Origin: Rhodocista pekingensis
Lineage (GTDB): Bacteria; Pseudomonadota; Alphaproteobacteria; Azospirillales; Azospirillaceae
Length of the DNA: 64,000 nucleotides
Reading direction: 5' to 3'
NCBI RefSeq assembly: GCF_042665545.1
Contig: NZ_JBHTCM010000004.1
Location: 558,001 to 622,000 of the forward strand
Under the pieces are notes generated by a model. The model saw only the letters and a list, made by a program, of their open reading frames with translations, had not been told where the DNA came from and did no database searches. The first letter of the stretch is position 1, and each line of letters starts with the position of its first letter. The translations under genes and the position numbers were made by a program. Below are positions 43,601-52,758 of this stretch, piece after piece.

Positions 43601-45100
43601 ATGTCGCATCCCCTGCTTCAGCCGGTTCTCGATCCCCATGCGCTGGCCCGCTCGCTGTCGGGCCGGCACCTGATCGGGGGCGAGCTGGTGTCGTCGGCCT
43701 CCGGCCGGACCTTCGACGTGGTGAACCCGGCGAAGGGGGAGATCGTGGGTCAGGCCGCGTTCGGCGAGGCGGCAGACGTGGAGGCGGCGGTGGCCGCGGC
43801 CGTGACGGCGCAGGCCGAGTGGAAGCAGCGCCCGGCGCGCGAGCGCGGCCGGCTGGTCGCCGAGTGCGGCCGGCTGCTGACCGCGCATGTGGAGGAACTG
43901 GCGCGGCTGATCACGCTGGAGACCGGCAAGGCCCTGCGGACGGAGAGCCGGGTCGAGGCCGGCGTGCTGTCCGACAGCTTCGTCTTCTACGGTGGACTGG
44001 CGCCGGAGCTGAAGGGTGAGACGGTTCCCTTCAATCCCAAGATGCTGACCCTCACCCAGCGCGAGCCGATCGGCGTGGTCGGCGCCATCATCCCGTGGAA
44101 CGTGCCGCTGCTGCTGATGGCGCTGAAGATCGCCCCGGCGCTGGTGGCGGGCAACGCGGTCGTCGTGAAGTCCGCCGAGGAGGCGCCGTTCACGGTGCTG
44201 CGGGTCTGCCAGATCGTGAACCAGGTGCTGCCGCCGGGCCTGTTCAACATGCTCTCCGGCTACGGCCCCGAATGCGGCGCGCCGCTGGTGGCGCATCCGA
44301 AGGTCGGCAAGGTGACCTTCACCGGCTCGGTCGAGACGGGCCGCATCGTCTACCGCACGGCGGCGGAGAAGCTGATCCCGGTGACGCTGGAACTGGGCGG
44401 CAAGTCGCCCATGATCGTCATGGCCGACGCCGACCTGGACAAGGCGGTGGACGGCGCCGTCATCGGCATGCGCTTCACCCGCCAGGGCCAGAGCTGCACC
44501 GCGGCCAGCCGCATCTTCGTCCATGACAGCATCCACGACGCCTTCGTCGCAAAGCTGAAGGCGAAGGTGGATGCCATGGTGATGGGCGACCCGCTGGACG
44601 AACGCACCGACATCGGCGCCATCGTCTCCCCCGGGCAGTTCGAGAAGGTGACGGACTATATCCGCATCGGCAGGGAGACACCCGGCGCCACGGCGCACAC
44701 CTGTTCCCGCCGGCCGGAGGATCCGGCGCTGGCCAAGGGCCTGTTCGTGGAACCCGTGATCTTCACCGGCCTGACCAACGACAGCCGGCTGGCGCGCGAG
44801 GAGATCTTCGGGCCGGTCACCTGCGTGATCCGCTTCAGCGACTACGAGGACGTCATCCGGCAGGCCAACGACACCGAATACGGCCTCGCCGCCACGATCT
44901 GGACCCGCGACCTGAAGACGGCGCTGGACGCCACGCAGCGGCTGGAGGCCGGGCTGGTCCAGGTCAACCAGAACCTCGTCGTGCAGCCGAACATCTCCTA
45001 CGGCGGGGTGAAGACCTCCGGCCTGGGCAAGGAGGCGAGCCTGGAGGCGATGCTGGAGCACTTCACCCACAAGAAGACGATCATCCTGAACATGGCCTGA
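43601..45100 (+). CDS. Aldehyde dehydrogenase
   Basis: 499-residue NAD(P)-dependent dehydrogenase of the ALDH superfamily. Active-site residues are Glu264 in TLELGGKSPMIV and Cys299 in GQSCTAASRIF; IIPWNVPLLLMALKIAPALV and FTGSVETGRIVYRTA line the cofactor. The substrate is not settled; betaine aldehyde, 4-aminobutyraldehyde or aromatic aldehydes are possible. Divergent from the decarboxylase, which makes an aminoaldehyde role tempting but unproven. A ribosome site GAGGAAAGGA lies 7 bases before the ATG. The longer frame to 43493 is extra. Confidence 0.9.
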   Translation: MSHPLLQPVLDPHALARSLSGRHLIGGELVSSASGRTFDVVNPAKGEIVGQAAFGEAADVEAAVAAAVTAQAEWKQRPARERGRLVAECGRLLTAHVEELARLITLETGKALRTESRVEAGVLSDSFVFYGGLAPELKGETVPFNPKMLTLTQREPIGVVGAIIPWNVPLLLMALKIAPALVAGNAVVVKSAEEAPFTVLRVCQIVNQVLPPGLFNMLSGYGPECGAPLVAHPKVGKVTFTGSVETGRIVYRTAAEKLIPVTLELGGKSPMIVMADADLDKAVDGAVIGMRFTRQGQSCTAASRIFVHDSIHDAFVAKLKAKVDAMVMGDPLDERTDIGAIVSPGQFEKVTDYIRIGRETPGATAHTCSRRPEDPALAKGLFVEPVIFTGLTNDSRLAREEIFGPVTCVIRFSDYEDVIRQANDTEYGLAATIWTRDLKTALDATQRLEAGLVQVNQNLVVQPNISYGGVKTSGLGKEASLEAMLEHFTHKKTIILNMA

Positions 45101-45131
45101 CGGACACGACGGCGACGGACGGAGGGGCGGC

Positions 45132-47462
45132 ATGGGACTGCTGAGGCGCACCGGCCGGCTCCTCCTGGTCCTGCCGCTGATCGTGCTGTCCGTCGCGGGT
45201 GGTGCGCTCGCTCTCCTGTTCGGCGCCCTCTCCCTCTGGCAGTCCGGCCGCGACGGGGAGGTCGCGCTGCCCGGCCTGTCCGCGCCGGTGGAGGTGGTCC
45301 ATGACGCGCATGGCGTGCCGCACCTGTTCGCCGCGACGGAGACGGACGCCTACCGCGTGCTGGGCTGGCTGCACGCCCGCGACCGGCTGGCGCAGATGGA
45401 GGCGCAGCGCCGCATCGGCGCCGGCCGGACGGCGGAGATCGTCGGCGCCCTTTCCCTGCCGCTCGACCGCTTCATGCGGACCCTGGGCCTGCATTCCCAG
45501 GCGGAGCGGGCCTATGAGACGCTGCCGCCACCGGTGCGGGCTGCGGTGGATGCCTATACCGCGGGGGTCAACGCCTGGCTGGAGCGGCCGACGGGGCCGC
45601 TGCCCGTGGAATTCTGGCTGCTCTGGCACCGGCCGGAGCCCTGGCGGCCGGCGGACACGCTGGTCTACGGCAAGCTGATGTCGCTGCTGGGCGGGTCCTG
45701 GCGCAACGACCTGCGCCGGGCGGCCCTGCTGGAAAAGCTGGGACCGGAGCGGCTGGCCGACCTGTTCCCCGACGACCCGCCGGACGCGCCGGCAACGCTG
45801 GCGGCAGCCGACGGCGTGGACTGGGTCCGCCTCGCCGCGGCCCTTTCCGGCCTGCTGCCCGCGGAAGCGGCGGCGAGCAACTGGTGGGCGCTGGCCGGAT
45901 CGCGCACGGCCAGCGGCCGGCCGATCCTGGTGAACGATCCGCACCTGAACATCCAGGTGCCCAGCCAGTGGTATCTGGCCCGCATCGTCACGCCCGACCT
46001 GACCCTGGCCGGCGCCTTCGCGCCGGGCGTGCCGTTCCTCATCATGGGCCATAACGGGCATGTCGCCTGGGGCTTCACCACACCTTACAGCGACACCGAG
46101 GACCTGTTCGTGCTGCCGGCGGACGCGCCGGGCATCGCCGTGCGGACGGAGACGATCGGCGTCCGCTTCGGCCGCACGGTCCAGCACCGGGTGCGCGTGG
46201 CGGCGCAGGGCCCGGTGCTGTCCGACGTCAGCGATGCCGCGACGGAAGCCGCGGGGCCGGACCGGATGGTGGCGCTGGCCTCCGCAGCCCTGCGGGCGGC
46301 CGATCCGAACGTCGCCGCCACCTGGGCGCTGAACCGGGCGCGCAGCGTGGCGGAGGCGCGGGAGGCGCTGAAGGGCTATGCGGCGCCGCACCAGAACGTC
46401 GTCCTGGCCGATACGGGCGGGCATATCGGCTTCGTCTCCGCCGGGCTGATTCCCGTGCGGGAGGGTTTCGGCGGACGCCTTCCCGTCGCGGCGGAGGCGG
46501 GCCGTTGGACCGGCTTCGTGCCGTTCGAGTCGTTGCCGCAGGCGGTTGACCCGCCGGACGCACTTCTGGTCAACGCCAACAACCGCGTCGTGCCCGCCGG
46601 CCGGCCCGACCCGCTGGGCGGCGACGCGGCCGAGCCCTGGCGGGCCGCGCGCATCCTGGAACTGCTGGAGGGGCGCCGGGTGCACGACATCGCCGGACAG
46701 GAAGCCATCCTGGCCGATATCCTGTCGAAGCCGGCGCAGGCGCTGCTGCCCTACCTGACGGCGCTGCCGCCGGAGATGCCGCTGGAGGCGGACGCGCTGG
46801 GCCAGTTGCGCGTCTGGAACGGGCGGATGCGGGCCGACCGGCCGGAGCCGCTGATCTTCGAATGGTGGCTGAAGGAAGTCCATGCCGCCCTGCTGCGCGA
46901 CGAGCTGGGGGACCTCTATGCCGGCGGGCTGGATGCGCGGCTGGTGCTGCACCTGCTGCGCGGCCGGCCCGACTGGTGCGACGACACCGGCACACCCCGG
47001 CGGGAGGACTGCGCCGCCATCGTCCGCCGCGCCCTGCGCACGACGCTGGAGACGCTCAAGGAGCGGCACGGGCCCCATCTGGTGGCCTGGGACTGGGGCT
47101 GGGAACATCGGGTGGAGACGGGGCACGCGCTGCTGGCCCGCGTGCCGGTGCTGTCCTGGTGGTTCTCACGGACGCGCGCGACGGACGGCGGATTCTATAC
47201 CGTCAACCGGGCCGGCGGCAGCGGAACGGGGGAGCGCCGTCCCTTCCAGCATGTCCATGGCGCTGTCTTCCGCGGCATCTACGATCTGGCCGACCTCGAC
47301 CGCTCCCGCTTCGTGGTGCTGGGCGGCCCCTCCGGCGACCCGTTGTCGCCCCTGTTCGACACGCTGACGCCCGTCTGGGCAGCGGGCCGGCATGTCATGC
47401 TCACGGGCGACGCCGCGGCCCTGGCACCGACCGCCCGGGGCCGCGAACTGTTCCGGCCCTAG
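45132..47462 (+). CDS. Penicillin acylase family protein (Ntn hydrolase)
   Basis: 776-residue precursor of the penicillin/AHL-acylase S45 family, expected to be exported and cut autocatalytically. One N-terminal transmembrane/signal segment (RLLLVLPLIVLSVAGGALALL). The A chain holds VHDAHGVPHLFAATETDAYR and LGWLHARDRLAQMEAQRRIG; the B chain would begin with Ser249 in AASNWWALAGSRT, followed by LVNDPHLNIQVPSQWYL. Substrates of such enzymes include N-acyl-homoserine lactones and beta-lactams; the real one is unknown. 31 bp after the aldehyde dehydrogenase gene. Confidence 0.9.
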   Translation: MGLLRRTGRLLLVLPLIVLSVAGGALALLFGALSLWQSGRDGEVALPGLSAPVEVVHDAHGVPHLFAATETDAYRVLGWLHARDRLAQMEAQRRIGAGRTAEIVGALSLPLDRFMRTLGLHSQAERAYETLPPPVRAAVDAYTAGVNAWLERPTGPLPVEFWLLWHRPEPWRPADTLVYGKLMSLLGGSWRNDLRRAALLEKLGPERLADLFPDDPPDAPATLAAADGVDWVRLAAALSGLLPAEAAASNWWALAGSRTASGRPILVNDPHLNIQVPSQWYLARIVTPDLTLAGAFAPGVPFLIMGHNGHVAWGFTTPYSDTEDLFVLPADAPGIAVRTETIGVRFGRTVQHRVRVAAQGPVLSDVSDAATEAAGPDRMVALASAALRAADPNVAATWALNRARSVAEAREALKGYAAPHQNVVLADTGGHIGFVSAGLIPVREGFGGRLPVAAEAGRWTGFVPFESLPQAVDPPDALLVNANNRVVPAGRPDPLGGDAAEPWRAARILELLEGRRVHDIAGQEAILADILSKPAQALLPYLTALPPEMPLEADALGQLRVWNGRMRADRPEPLIFEWWLKEVHAALLRDELGDLYAGGLDARLVLHLLRGRPDWCDDTGTPRREDCAAIVRRALRTTLETLKERHGPHLVAWDWGWEHRVETGHALLARVPVLSWWFSRTRATDGGFYTVNRAGGSGTGERRPFQHVHGAVFRGIYDLADLDRSRFVVLGGPSGDPLSPLFDTLTPVWAAGRHVMLTGDAAALAPTARGRELFRP

Positions 47463-47941
47463 CCGCCCAGCCGGTCGTAGCGGCCGCGGAAATAGAGCAG
47501 CGGCCGCCCCTCGGTCCGGTGTGCCAGCTTCACGACGCGGCCCACCATGATGACATGGTCGCCGCCGTCGTGGCGGGCGTGGGTGACGCATTCCATGGCC
47601 GCCAGCCCGCCGGTCAGGACGGGGCTGCCGGTCTGCCATGTCTCGAAGTCGGCGGCACTCCAGCGCTCGGGCATCGGCAGGCGGGCGAAGCCGTCGGAAA
47701 GGTGCTTCTCGTGCTCCGCGAGCATGGTGAGGGCGAAGCTGTCCGACCGTTCGAAAGCGCCCAGGCTCTCGGCACTGCGGTTGAGGCAGAACAGGACCAA
47801 CGGCGGGTCGAGCGAGACGGAGGTGAAGGAATTGACCGTGACGCCGATCAGCGTGCCGTCGATGTCCCGCGTGGTGGCAACGCACACCCCCGTGGCGAAA
47901 CAGCCCAGGGCATCGCGGAAGGAACGGGCATCGAAACTCAT
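47459..47941 (-). CDS. Flavin reductase domain protein
   Basis: 160-residue FMN-binding flavin reductase-like protein (PF01613). Seen are DALGCFATGVCVATT, IGVTVNSFTSVSLDPPLVLF and CLNRSAESLGAFERSDSFAL, then ECVTHARHDGGDHVIMVGRV and the C-terminal PLLYFRGRYDRLGG. Such proteins pass reduced flavin to a two-component monooxygenase, but no monooxygenase is next to it. Its stop codon shares the CTAG tetranucleotide with the converging acylase stop. Confidence 0.9.
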   Translation of the reverse strand: MSFDARSFRDALGCFATGVCVATTRDIDGTLIGVTVNSFTSVSLDPPLVLFCLNRSAESLGAFERSDSFALTMLAEHEKHLSDGFARLPMPERWSAADFETWQTGSPVLTGGLAAMECVTHARHDGGDHVIMVGRVVKLAHRTEGRPLLYFRGRYDRLGG

Positions 47942-48083
47942 CGACGGACTCCCGGTAAGGGCTGCCCTGGGGAACTAGCCGACCGGCCGGGCATGCGCAA
48001 GGGCATCGGCGGACGGATTAACCTCTTTTGCACCGAGAAGCCGGATTGTAGACTTCCGGTCGAGGCAGAAAGCGGGGCCTTCG

Positions 48084-49181
48084 GTGGCGGGCGGCGGCGG
48101 CGGGCAGAATCTGGCCCCGATCATCATCAAGAAGATCAAGAAGGGCGGCGAAGGGCACCATGGCGGCGCCTGGAAGGTGGCCTATGCCGACTTCGTGACG
48201 GCGATGATGGCGTTCTTCCTGCTGCTCTGGCTGCTGAACGTCACCACGTCGGAGCAGAAGCAGGGCATCGCCGACTATTTCAGCCCGGCCAGCCCGTCCA
48301 AGCAGGAGAGCGGCGCCGGCGGCGTCCTGGGCGGCCAGACCATCACCGTGCCGGGCGCCAAGATCAACCAGAGTTCCCCTCCCCAGCTCACCGTGCCGGT
48401 GCCGAGCATGCCGGCCTCGGCCAATTCGGAAGACCAGGTCGAGGATTTCGACTCCAGCGCCAAGGGGCGCCCCGACGGCACCCAGGACAAGGTCGGCCAG
48501 GGCGAGGCGGGCGACAGCGGCGGGCCCGGCGACAGCCGGCTGGACGCGCTGGAGAAGGCCGGCGAGATCCGTCAGGCCGACAAGAACCGCGACGGCAAGA
48601 TCGACGAGAAGGAGCTGAAGGAGGCGCTGGCGAAGCTGGAGCAGGAGCAGTTCCAGCGCACGGCGCAGGAGCTGCGCCAGGCGATCCAGCAGGTCCCCGA
48701 ACTGCGCGAGCTGTCGCAGAATCTGGTGATCGACAACACGCCCGAGGGGCTGCGCATCCAGCTCGTGGACCAGGAGGGCTATTCCATGTTCCCGTCGGGC
48801 AGCGCCAGCATGCTGCCGCAGACGGCCCAGCTCATGGCCCTGGTGGCGCAGGCGGTGGGCAAGCTGCCCAACCACCTCTCGGTCAGCGGCCATACCGACA
48901 GCACCCCCTTCGCCGCCGGCAGCAGCCGGAGCAACTGGGACCTCTCCACCGAACGCGCCAACGCCAGCGTGCGCGCCCTGCTGGCCGCCGGCGTGCCGGA
49001 GGACCGCATCGAGCAGGTTACCGGCCGGGCCGACCGCGATCACCTGTTCCCTGAGGACCCGCGCTCCCCGCGCAACCGCCGGGTCAGCATCGTTCTGCTA
49101 CGGGAACAGGAACTGGCCGGCGGCGCGGCCCCCGCCGGTGCGGCGCCGGCACAACCCGCGGCGCGCCCGCCCGGCCGCTGA
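48084..49181 (+). CDS. motB: Flagellar motor protein MotB with an EF-hand loop in its linker
   Basis: 365 residues, GTG start. The stator anchor layout is plain: basic N-terminus (IIIKKIKKGGEGHHGG), one transmembrane helix with the proton-binding Asp36 in KVAYADFVTAMMAFFLLLWL, then the periplasmic OmpA-like peptidoglycan domain (VSGHTDSTPFAAGSSRSNWD, TERANASVRALLAAGV, NRRVSIVLL). The linker of about 150 residues holds DKNRDGKIDEKE (166-177), which matches the canonical 12-residue EF-hand calcium loop at positions 1, 3, 5, 6, 7, 8, 9 and 12. No motA is beside it. A basic KKIKKGG N-terminus and the Asp fix the assignment. Confidence 0.9.
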   Translation: MAGGGGGQNLAPIIIKKIKKGGEGHHGGAWKVAYADFVTAMMAFFLLLWLLNVTTSEQKQGIADYFSPASPSKQESGAGGVLGGQTITVPGAKINQSSPPQLTVPVPSMPASANSEDQVEDFDSSAKGRPDGTQDKVGQGEAGDSGGPGDSRLDALEKAGEIRQADKNRDGKIDEKELKEALAKLEQEQFQRTAQELRQAIQQVPELRELSQNLVIDNTPEGLRIQLVDQEGYSMFPSGSASMLPQTAQLMALVAQAVGKLPNHLSVSGHTDSTPFAAGSSRSNWDLSTERANASVRALLAAGVPEDRIEQVTGRADRDHLFPEDPRSPRNRRVSIVLLREQELAGGAAPAGAAPAQPAARPPGR

Positions 49182-49332
49182 CCGGCGGTGGCGAAGCACC
49201 GCCCGGATTCCCCGATCGGAAGGCACTGGCAAGCGCCGGCATATCTGATAGAGTTTTTGCGTCTGCTAACGGACCCGGCGGGACCGACCTCAAGCCCGGG
49301 CCACGGACAGGGAATTCAGCACGGGGTGGGAC

Positions 49333-50916
49333 GTGAGCGGTTCTGGGGATGGCGTCGCGCGGATGCTCGCATCCTATGACGCGAATGGTTTCTATGACGA
49401 GTTGTTCGGCGGACCGGGGACGCCGGCGCTCCACACCGACCCGATCCGCAGCCGGCTGGGCGATCTGGACTTCTCCGACCTGAAGCGGCGCGCCCGCGAC
49501 GCGGAGCGCGAGCTTTACAATCTGGGCATCACCTTCCTGGTCTACAGCGAGGCCCAGGCGATCGACCGCATCCTGCCCTTCGACGTCATTCCCCGGGTCA
49601 TTTCGGCTGCGGAATGGACCCGGCTGGAAGCCGGGGTGCAGCAGCGCGTGAAGGCGCTGAACCTGTTCCTGCACGACATCTACCACGACCAGAAGATCCT
49701 GAAGGACGGGATCGTCCCGGCCGATCTGGTTCTGGGCAACCACAATTTCCGGCCGCAGATGATCGGGCTGGACGTGCCGTTCGGCACCTACATCCACATC
49801 ATGGGCGTGGATCTGGTGCGCGACGATGCGGGCACCTTCCGGGTGCTGGAGGACAACGGCCGGGTGCCGTCGGGCGTGTCCTACGTGGTCGAGAACCGGC
49901 ACATGATGATGCGGGCCTTCCCCGACCTGATGTCCGACATCGGCATCCGGCCGGTGGACAATTACGGCGTCAAGCTGCTGGAGGCGATGTGCGAGATCGC
50001 CCCGGCCGACGCCACCGACCCGCATGTGGCCCTGCTCTCCCCCGGCCCGTACAACTCCGCCTATTTCGAGCACATCTTCCTGGCGCGGGAGATGGGCGTG
50101 CCGCTGGTGGAGGGGCGCGACCTGGTAGTGCAGAACGACCGGGTCTACATGCGGACCACCAACGGGCTGGAGCGGGTGGATGCGCTCTACCGCCGGGTCG
50201 GGGACGACTTTCTGGACCCGCTTGCCTTCAACCCCGACAGTTGCCTGGGCGTGCCCGGCATCTTCGATGCCTATCGCAAGGGCAACGTGGCGCTGGCGAA
50301 CGCCATCGGCACCGGCGTGGCCGACGACAAGGCCGTCTATGCCTATGTGCCGCGGATGATCCGCTATTACCTGGGGGAGGAAGCGATCATCCCCAACGTG
50401 GAGACGCACATCTGCCGCGAGCCCGAGGCGCTGAAATACACGCTCGACAACCTGGACCGGCTGGTGGTGAAGCCGGTCGGCGAGGCCGGCGGCTACGGCA
50501 TCACCATCGGCCCCATGGCCAGCGCGGCGGAGCTTGAGGATTGCCGGGCCAAGCTGCTGGCCGATCCCGCCAACTATATCAGCCAGCCGATGGTGGCCCT
50601 GTCCGTCTGCCCGACCCTGGTGGACGGCGGCATCGAGCCGCGGCATGTGGACCTGCGCCCCTTCGCCATCACCGCCCGCGACACCTGGGTGCTGCCGGGC
50701 GGCCTGTCGCGCGTGGCGCTGAAGAAGGGGACGCTGATCGTGAATTCCAGCCAGGGCGGCGGCTCCAAGGACACCTGGGTGCTGGAGAGCGACGGCCCGG
50801 CCGTCGCCGCCATGGCCGACGACCCTGTGGAGGTCCCGGCGCCGGTCCGGTCCCAGAGCCAGACGCAGGAACGGGTCCTGACGCAGGTCCAGATGACGGG
50901 GGAGACCGGCGCATGA
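49333..50916 (+). CDS. Circularly permuted ATP-grasp protein (DUF404/DUF407)
   Basis: 527 residues, GTG start. It is the ATP-grasp enzyme of the alpha-E/transglutaminase operons described by Iyer and Aravind as a possible peptide-ligase system. Recognisable parts are YDELFGGPGTPALHTDPIRS, FLHDIYHDQKILKDGIVPAD, YIHIMGVDLVRDDAGTFRVL, EDNGRVPSGVSYVVENRHMM and VKPVGEAGGYGITIG, the ATP-binding parts. The stop overlaps the alpha-E gene start by 4 bases, so both are made together. No protease or transglutaminase gene lies beside them in this window. Product and peptide substrate are unknown. Confidence 0.9.
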   Translation: MSGSGDGVARMLASYDANGFYDELFGGPGTPALHTDPIRSRLGDLDFSDLKRRARDAERELYNLGITFLVYSEAQAIDRILPFDVIPRVISAAEWTRLEAGVQQRVKALNLFLHDIYHDQKILKDGIVPADLVLGNHNFRPQMIGLDVPFGTYIHIMGVDLVRDDAGTFRVLEDNGRVPSGVSYVVENRHMMMRAFPDLMSDIGIRPVDNYGVKLLEAMCEIAPADATDPHVALLSPGPYNSAYFEHIFLAREMGVPLVEGRDLVVQNDRVYMRTTNGLERVDALYRRVGDDFLDPLAFNPDSCLGVPGIFDAYRKGNVALANAIGTGVADDKAVYAYVPRMIRYYLGEEAIIPNVETHICREPEALKYTLDNLDRLVVKPVGEAGGYGITIGPMASAAELEDCRAKLLADPANYISQPMVALSVCPTLVDGGIEPRHVDLRPFAITARDTWVLPGGLSRVALKKGTLIVNSSQGGGSKDTWVLESDGPAVAAMADDPVEVPAPVRSQSQTQERVLTQVQMTGETGA

Positions 50917-51878
50917 CCAGCCTGCTGGCCCGCTACGCGGAATGCATCTTCTGGATGGCCCGCTACATGGAGCGGGCGGAGAACCTTGCCCGCATCCTGG
51001 ACGTGCACGAGACCTTCGCGCGCGACAGTCATGGCGCCAAGTCCTGGCTGCCGATCGTGCAGTTGAACGCCGACCAGGACCGCTTCTTCGCCCGGCACGG
51101 CTCGGCCGGGGCGGACAATGTGATCCATTTCTATGTGCTGGACCAGCAGAACCCCACCTCCATCATCTCGGCGGTGCGGATGGCGCGGGAAAATGCGCGG
51201 CAGCTCCGGCCGCTCATCAGCACGGAGATGTGGACCCAGCTCAACGTCTTCTACAACACCCTGCTGGAGCTTCCGCCCGCGGAGCTGACCCGGCCGAACC
51301 TGCCGCGGCTGTGCCGGATGATGAAGGAGGCGTGCCAGACCCACACGGGCATCACCGAGGGCACCTTCTTCCGCGACCAGGGCTGGTACTTCTACCAGTT
51401 GGGCAAGTACCTGGAACGGGCCGACCAGACCACCCGCCTGCTGGACATGAAATACCATACCCTGCTGCCGCGGATGGCGGACATCGGCTCCCCCATCGAC
51501 ATCAGCCAGTGGAGCGCGCTGCTGCGCTCCGCGTCCGCCTACCATGCCTTCCGCCGCGTCTATCCCCGTGGCATGACACCCGCTGCGGTAGCCGGATTTC
51601 TGCTGTTCAACGACGCATTTCCGCGGTCTGTGGTTGTCTGCACCAACCAGATTGACCAGTTGTTGTCACGGCTGACGTCGAAATACCGGCTCCGGCGTGG
51701 TAATCTCGCCATGGAACGCGTGGACGAGATCCAGGCCGCCCTGGAGACGCACACGATCGAACGGGTCATCGCGCACGGGCTGCATGAATATCTGGACTGG
51801 CTGCAACTTCGCCTTTCCGACGTCTCCCTGGAGATCGGACGGGCCTTTTTCGGGATGGAGCAGCCGGCAGCCGCCTGA
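50913..51878 (+). CDS. Alpha-E domain protein (DUF403)
   Basis: 321 residues, all-helical alpha-E protein that always accompanies the circularly permuted ATP-grasp. The N-terminus LLARYAECIFWMARYMERAE is the family mark, then NLARILDVHETFAR, and the internal GWYFYQLGKYLERADQTTRL repeats the RxxERA pattern. It is expected to bind the ATP-grasp enzyme. Coupled by an ATGA overlap to the gene before it. Confidence 0.9.
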   Translation: MTSLLARYAECIFWMARYMERAENLARILDVHETFARDSHGAKSWLPIVQLNADQDRFFARHGSAGADNVIHFYVLDQQNPTSIISAVRMARENARQLRPLISTEMWTQLNVFYNTLLELPPAELTRPNLPRLCRMMKEACQTHTGITEGTFFRDQGWYFYQLGKYLERADQTTRLLDMKYHTLLPRMADIGSPIDISQWSALLRSASAYHAFRRVYPRGMTPAAVAGFLLFNDAFPRSVVVCTNQIDQLLSRLTSKYRLRRGNLAMERVDEIQAALETHTIERVIAHGLHEYLDWLQLRLSDVSLEIGRAFFGMEQPAAA

Positions 51879-51956
51879 CAAGCATTCCCTCTGCCATCAC
51901 CGTCGGGCCGCGGATAACGGGTCCATGGCCCCCGCCCCCGGAGTGGCGCCTGGTCC

Positions 51957-52706
51957 ATGAGCGTCATCCAGCCACCCTTCCGCCCGTTGCAGCAGTTCTA
52001 CCGGTCGGGGCCCATGCCCTGCCCCTACCTGCCCGGTCGGGTGGAGCGCAAGCTGTTCACCCGGCTGTCCGGCCTTCAGGCGGCGGACATCAACTCCACC
52101 CTCTCCCGCGCCGGGTTCCGGCGCAGCCACGACATCGTCTACCGCCCCGTCTGCCCCGGCTGCACGGCCTGCGTGCCGGTGCGCATCCCCGTGGCGGCGT
52201 TCGAGCCGGATCGCAGCATGCGGCGGACCCTGCGGCGCAACACCGACCTGACGGTCACGGCCGTGCCCGCCCGCGCCACGCTGGAGCATTACCGGGTCTT
52301 CGCGCTCTACCAGACCTCGCGGCACGGCGACAGCGACATGAGCCGCATGCGCTTCCCCGAGTTCTCGGCCATGATCGACGAGGGCCGGGTGGACACCTGC
52401 CTGTTCGAGGTGCGCGACCGCACCGGCCGGCTGCGCGGCGTGGCCCTGGCCGACCGGCTGGAGGACGGCTATTCCGCCGTCTACAGCTTCTTCGATCCGG
52501 CCGACCCGCGGCGCAGCCTGGGCACCTTCCTGATCCTGCAACTGGTCGCGGAAGCGCGGGCCGAGCGCATGCCCTACGTCTATCTGGGCTACTGGATCGG
52601 AAGCAGCCGCAAGATGGCCTACAAGGCCCGTTTCCGCCCGCTGGAGGCGCTGGGCCGCGACGGCTGGGCCGCGGTTGATCTGCCCGCGCCGGACGAACCG
52701 GCCTGA
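51957..52706 (+). CDS. bpt: Aspartate/glutamate leucyltransferase (Bpt, ATE-like)
   Basis: Transfers Leu to N-terminal Asp or Glu of proteins in the N-degron pathway for ClpAPS. 249 residues. The Cys-rich N-end is MPCPYLPGRVERKLFTRL and YRPVCPGCTACVPVRIPVAA; the acyl-transfer half has LADRLEDGYSAVYSFFDP, SLGTFLILQLVAEARAER and YVYLGYWIGSSRKMAYK. It follows the ATP-grasp/alpha-E pair by 78 bp on the same strand; neighbourhood suggests a shared theme of amide-bond chemistry, but this may be chance. Confidence 0.9.
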   Translation: MSVIQPPFRPLQQFYRSGPMPCPYLPGRVERKLFTRLSGLQAADINSTLSRAGFRRSHDIVYRPVCPGCTACVPVRIPVAAFEPDRSMRRTLRRNTDLTVTAVPARATLEHYRVFALYQTSRHGDSDMSRMRFPEFSAMIDEGRVDTCLFEVRDRTGRLRGVALADRLEDGYSAVYSFFDPADPRRSLGTFLILQLVAEARAERMPYVYLGYWIGSSRKMAYKARFRPLEALGRDGWAAVDLPAPDEPA

Positions 52707-52758
52707 CCGGCGGGACCCTCCCCCTCCCGGCAGCGTTTCCCCGGACGGGAGGATGCAG

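Noticed and set aside
45081..47126. A 681-codon open frame on the minus strand over the penicillin acylase gene
   Set aside because: Antisense shadow; the plus-strand gene has the whole acylase architecture and catalytic Ser, while the antisense product has only Arg/Gln/Gly-rich composition.
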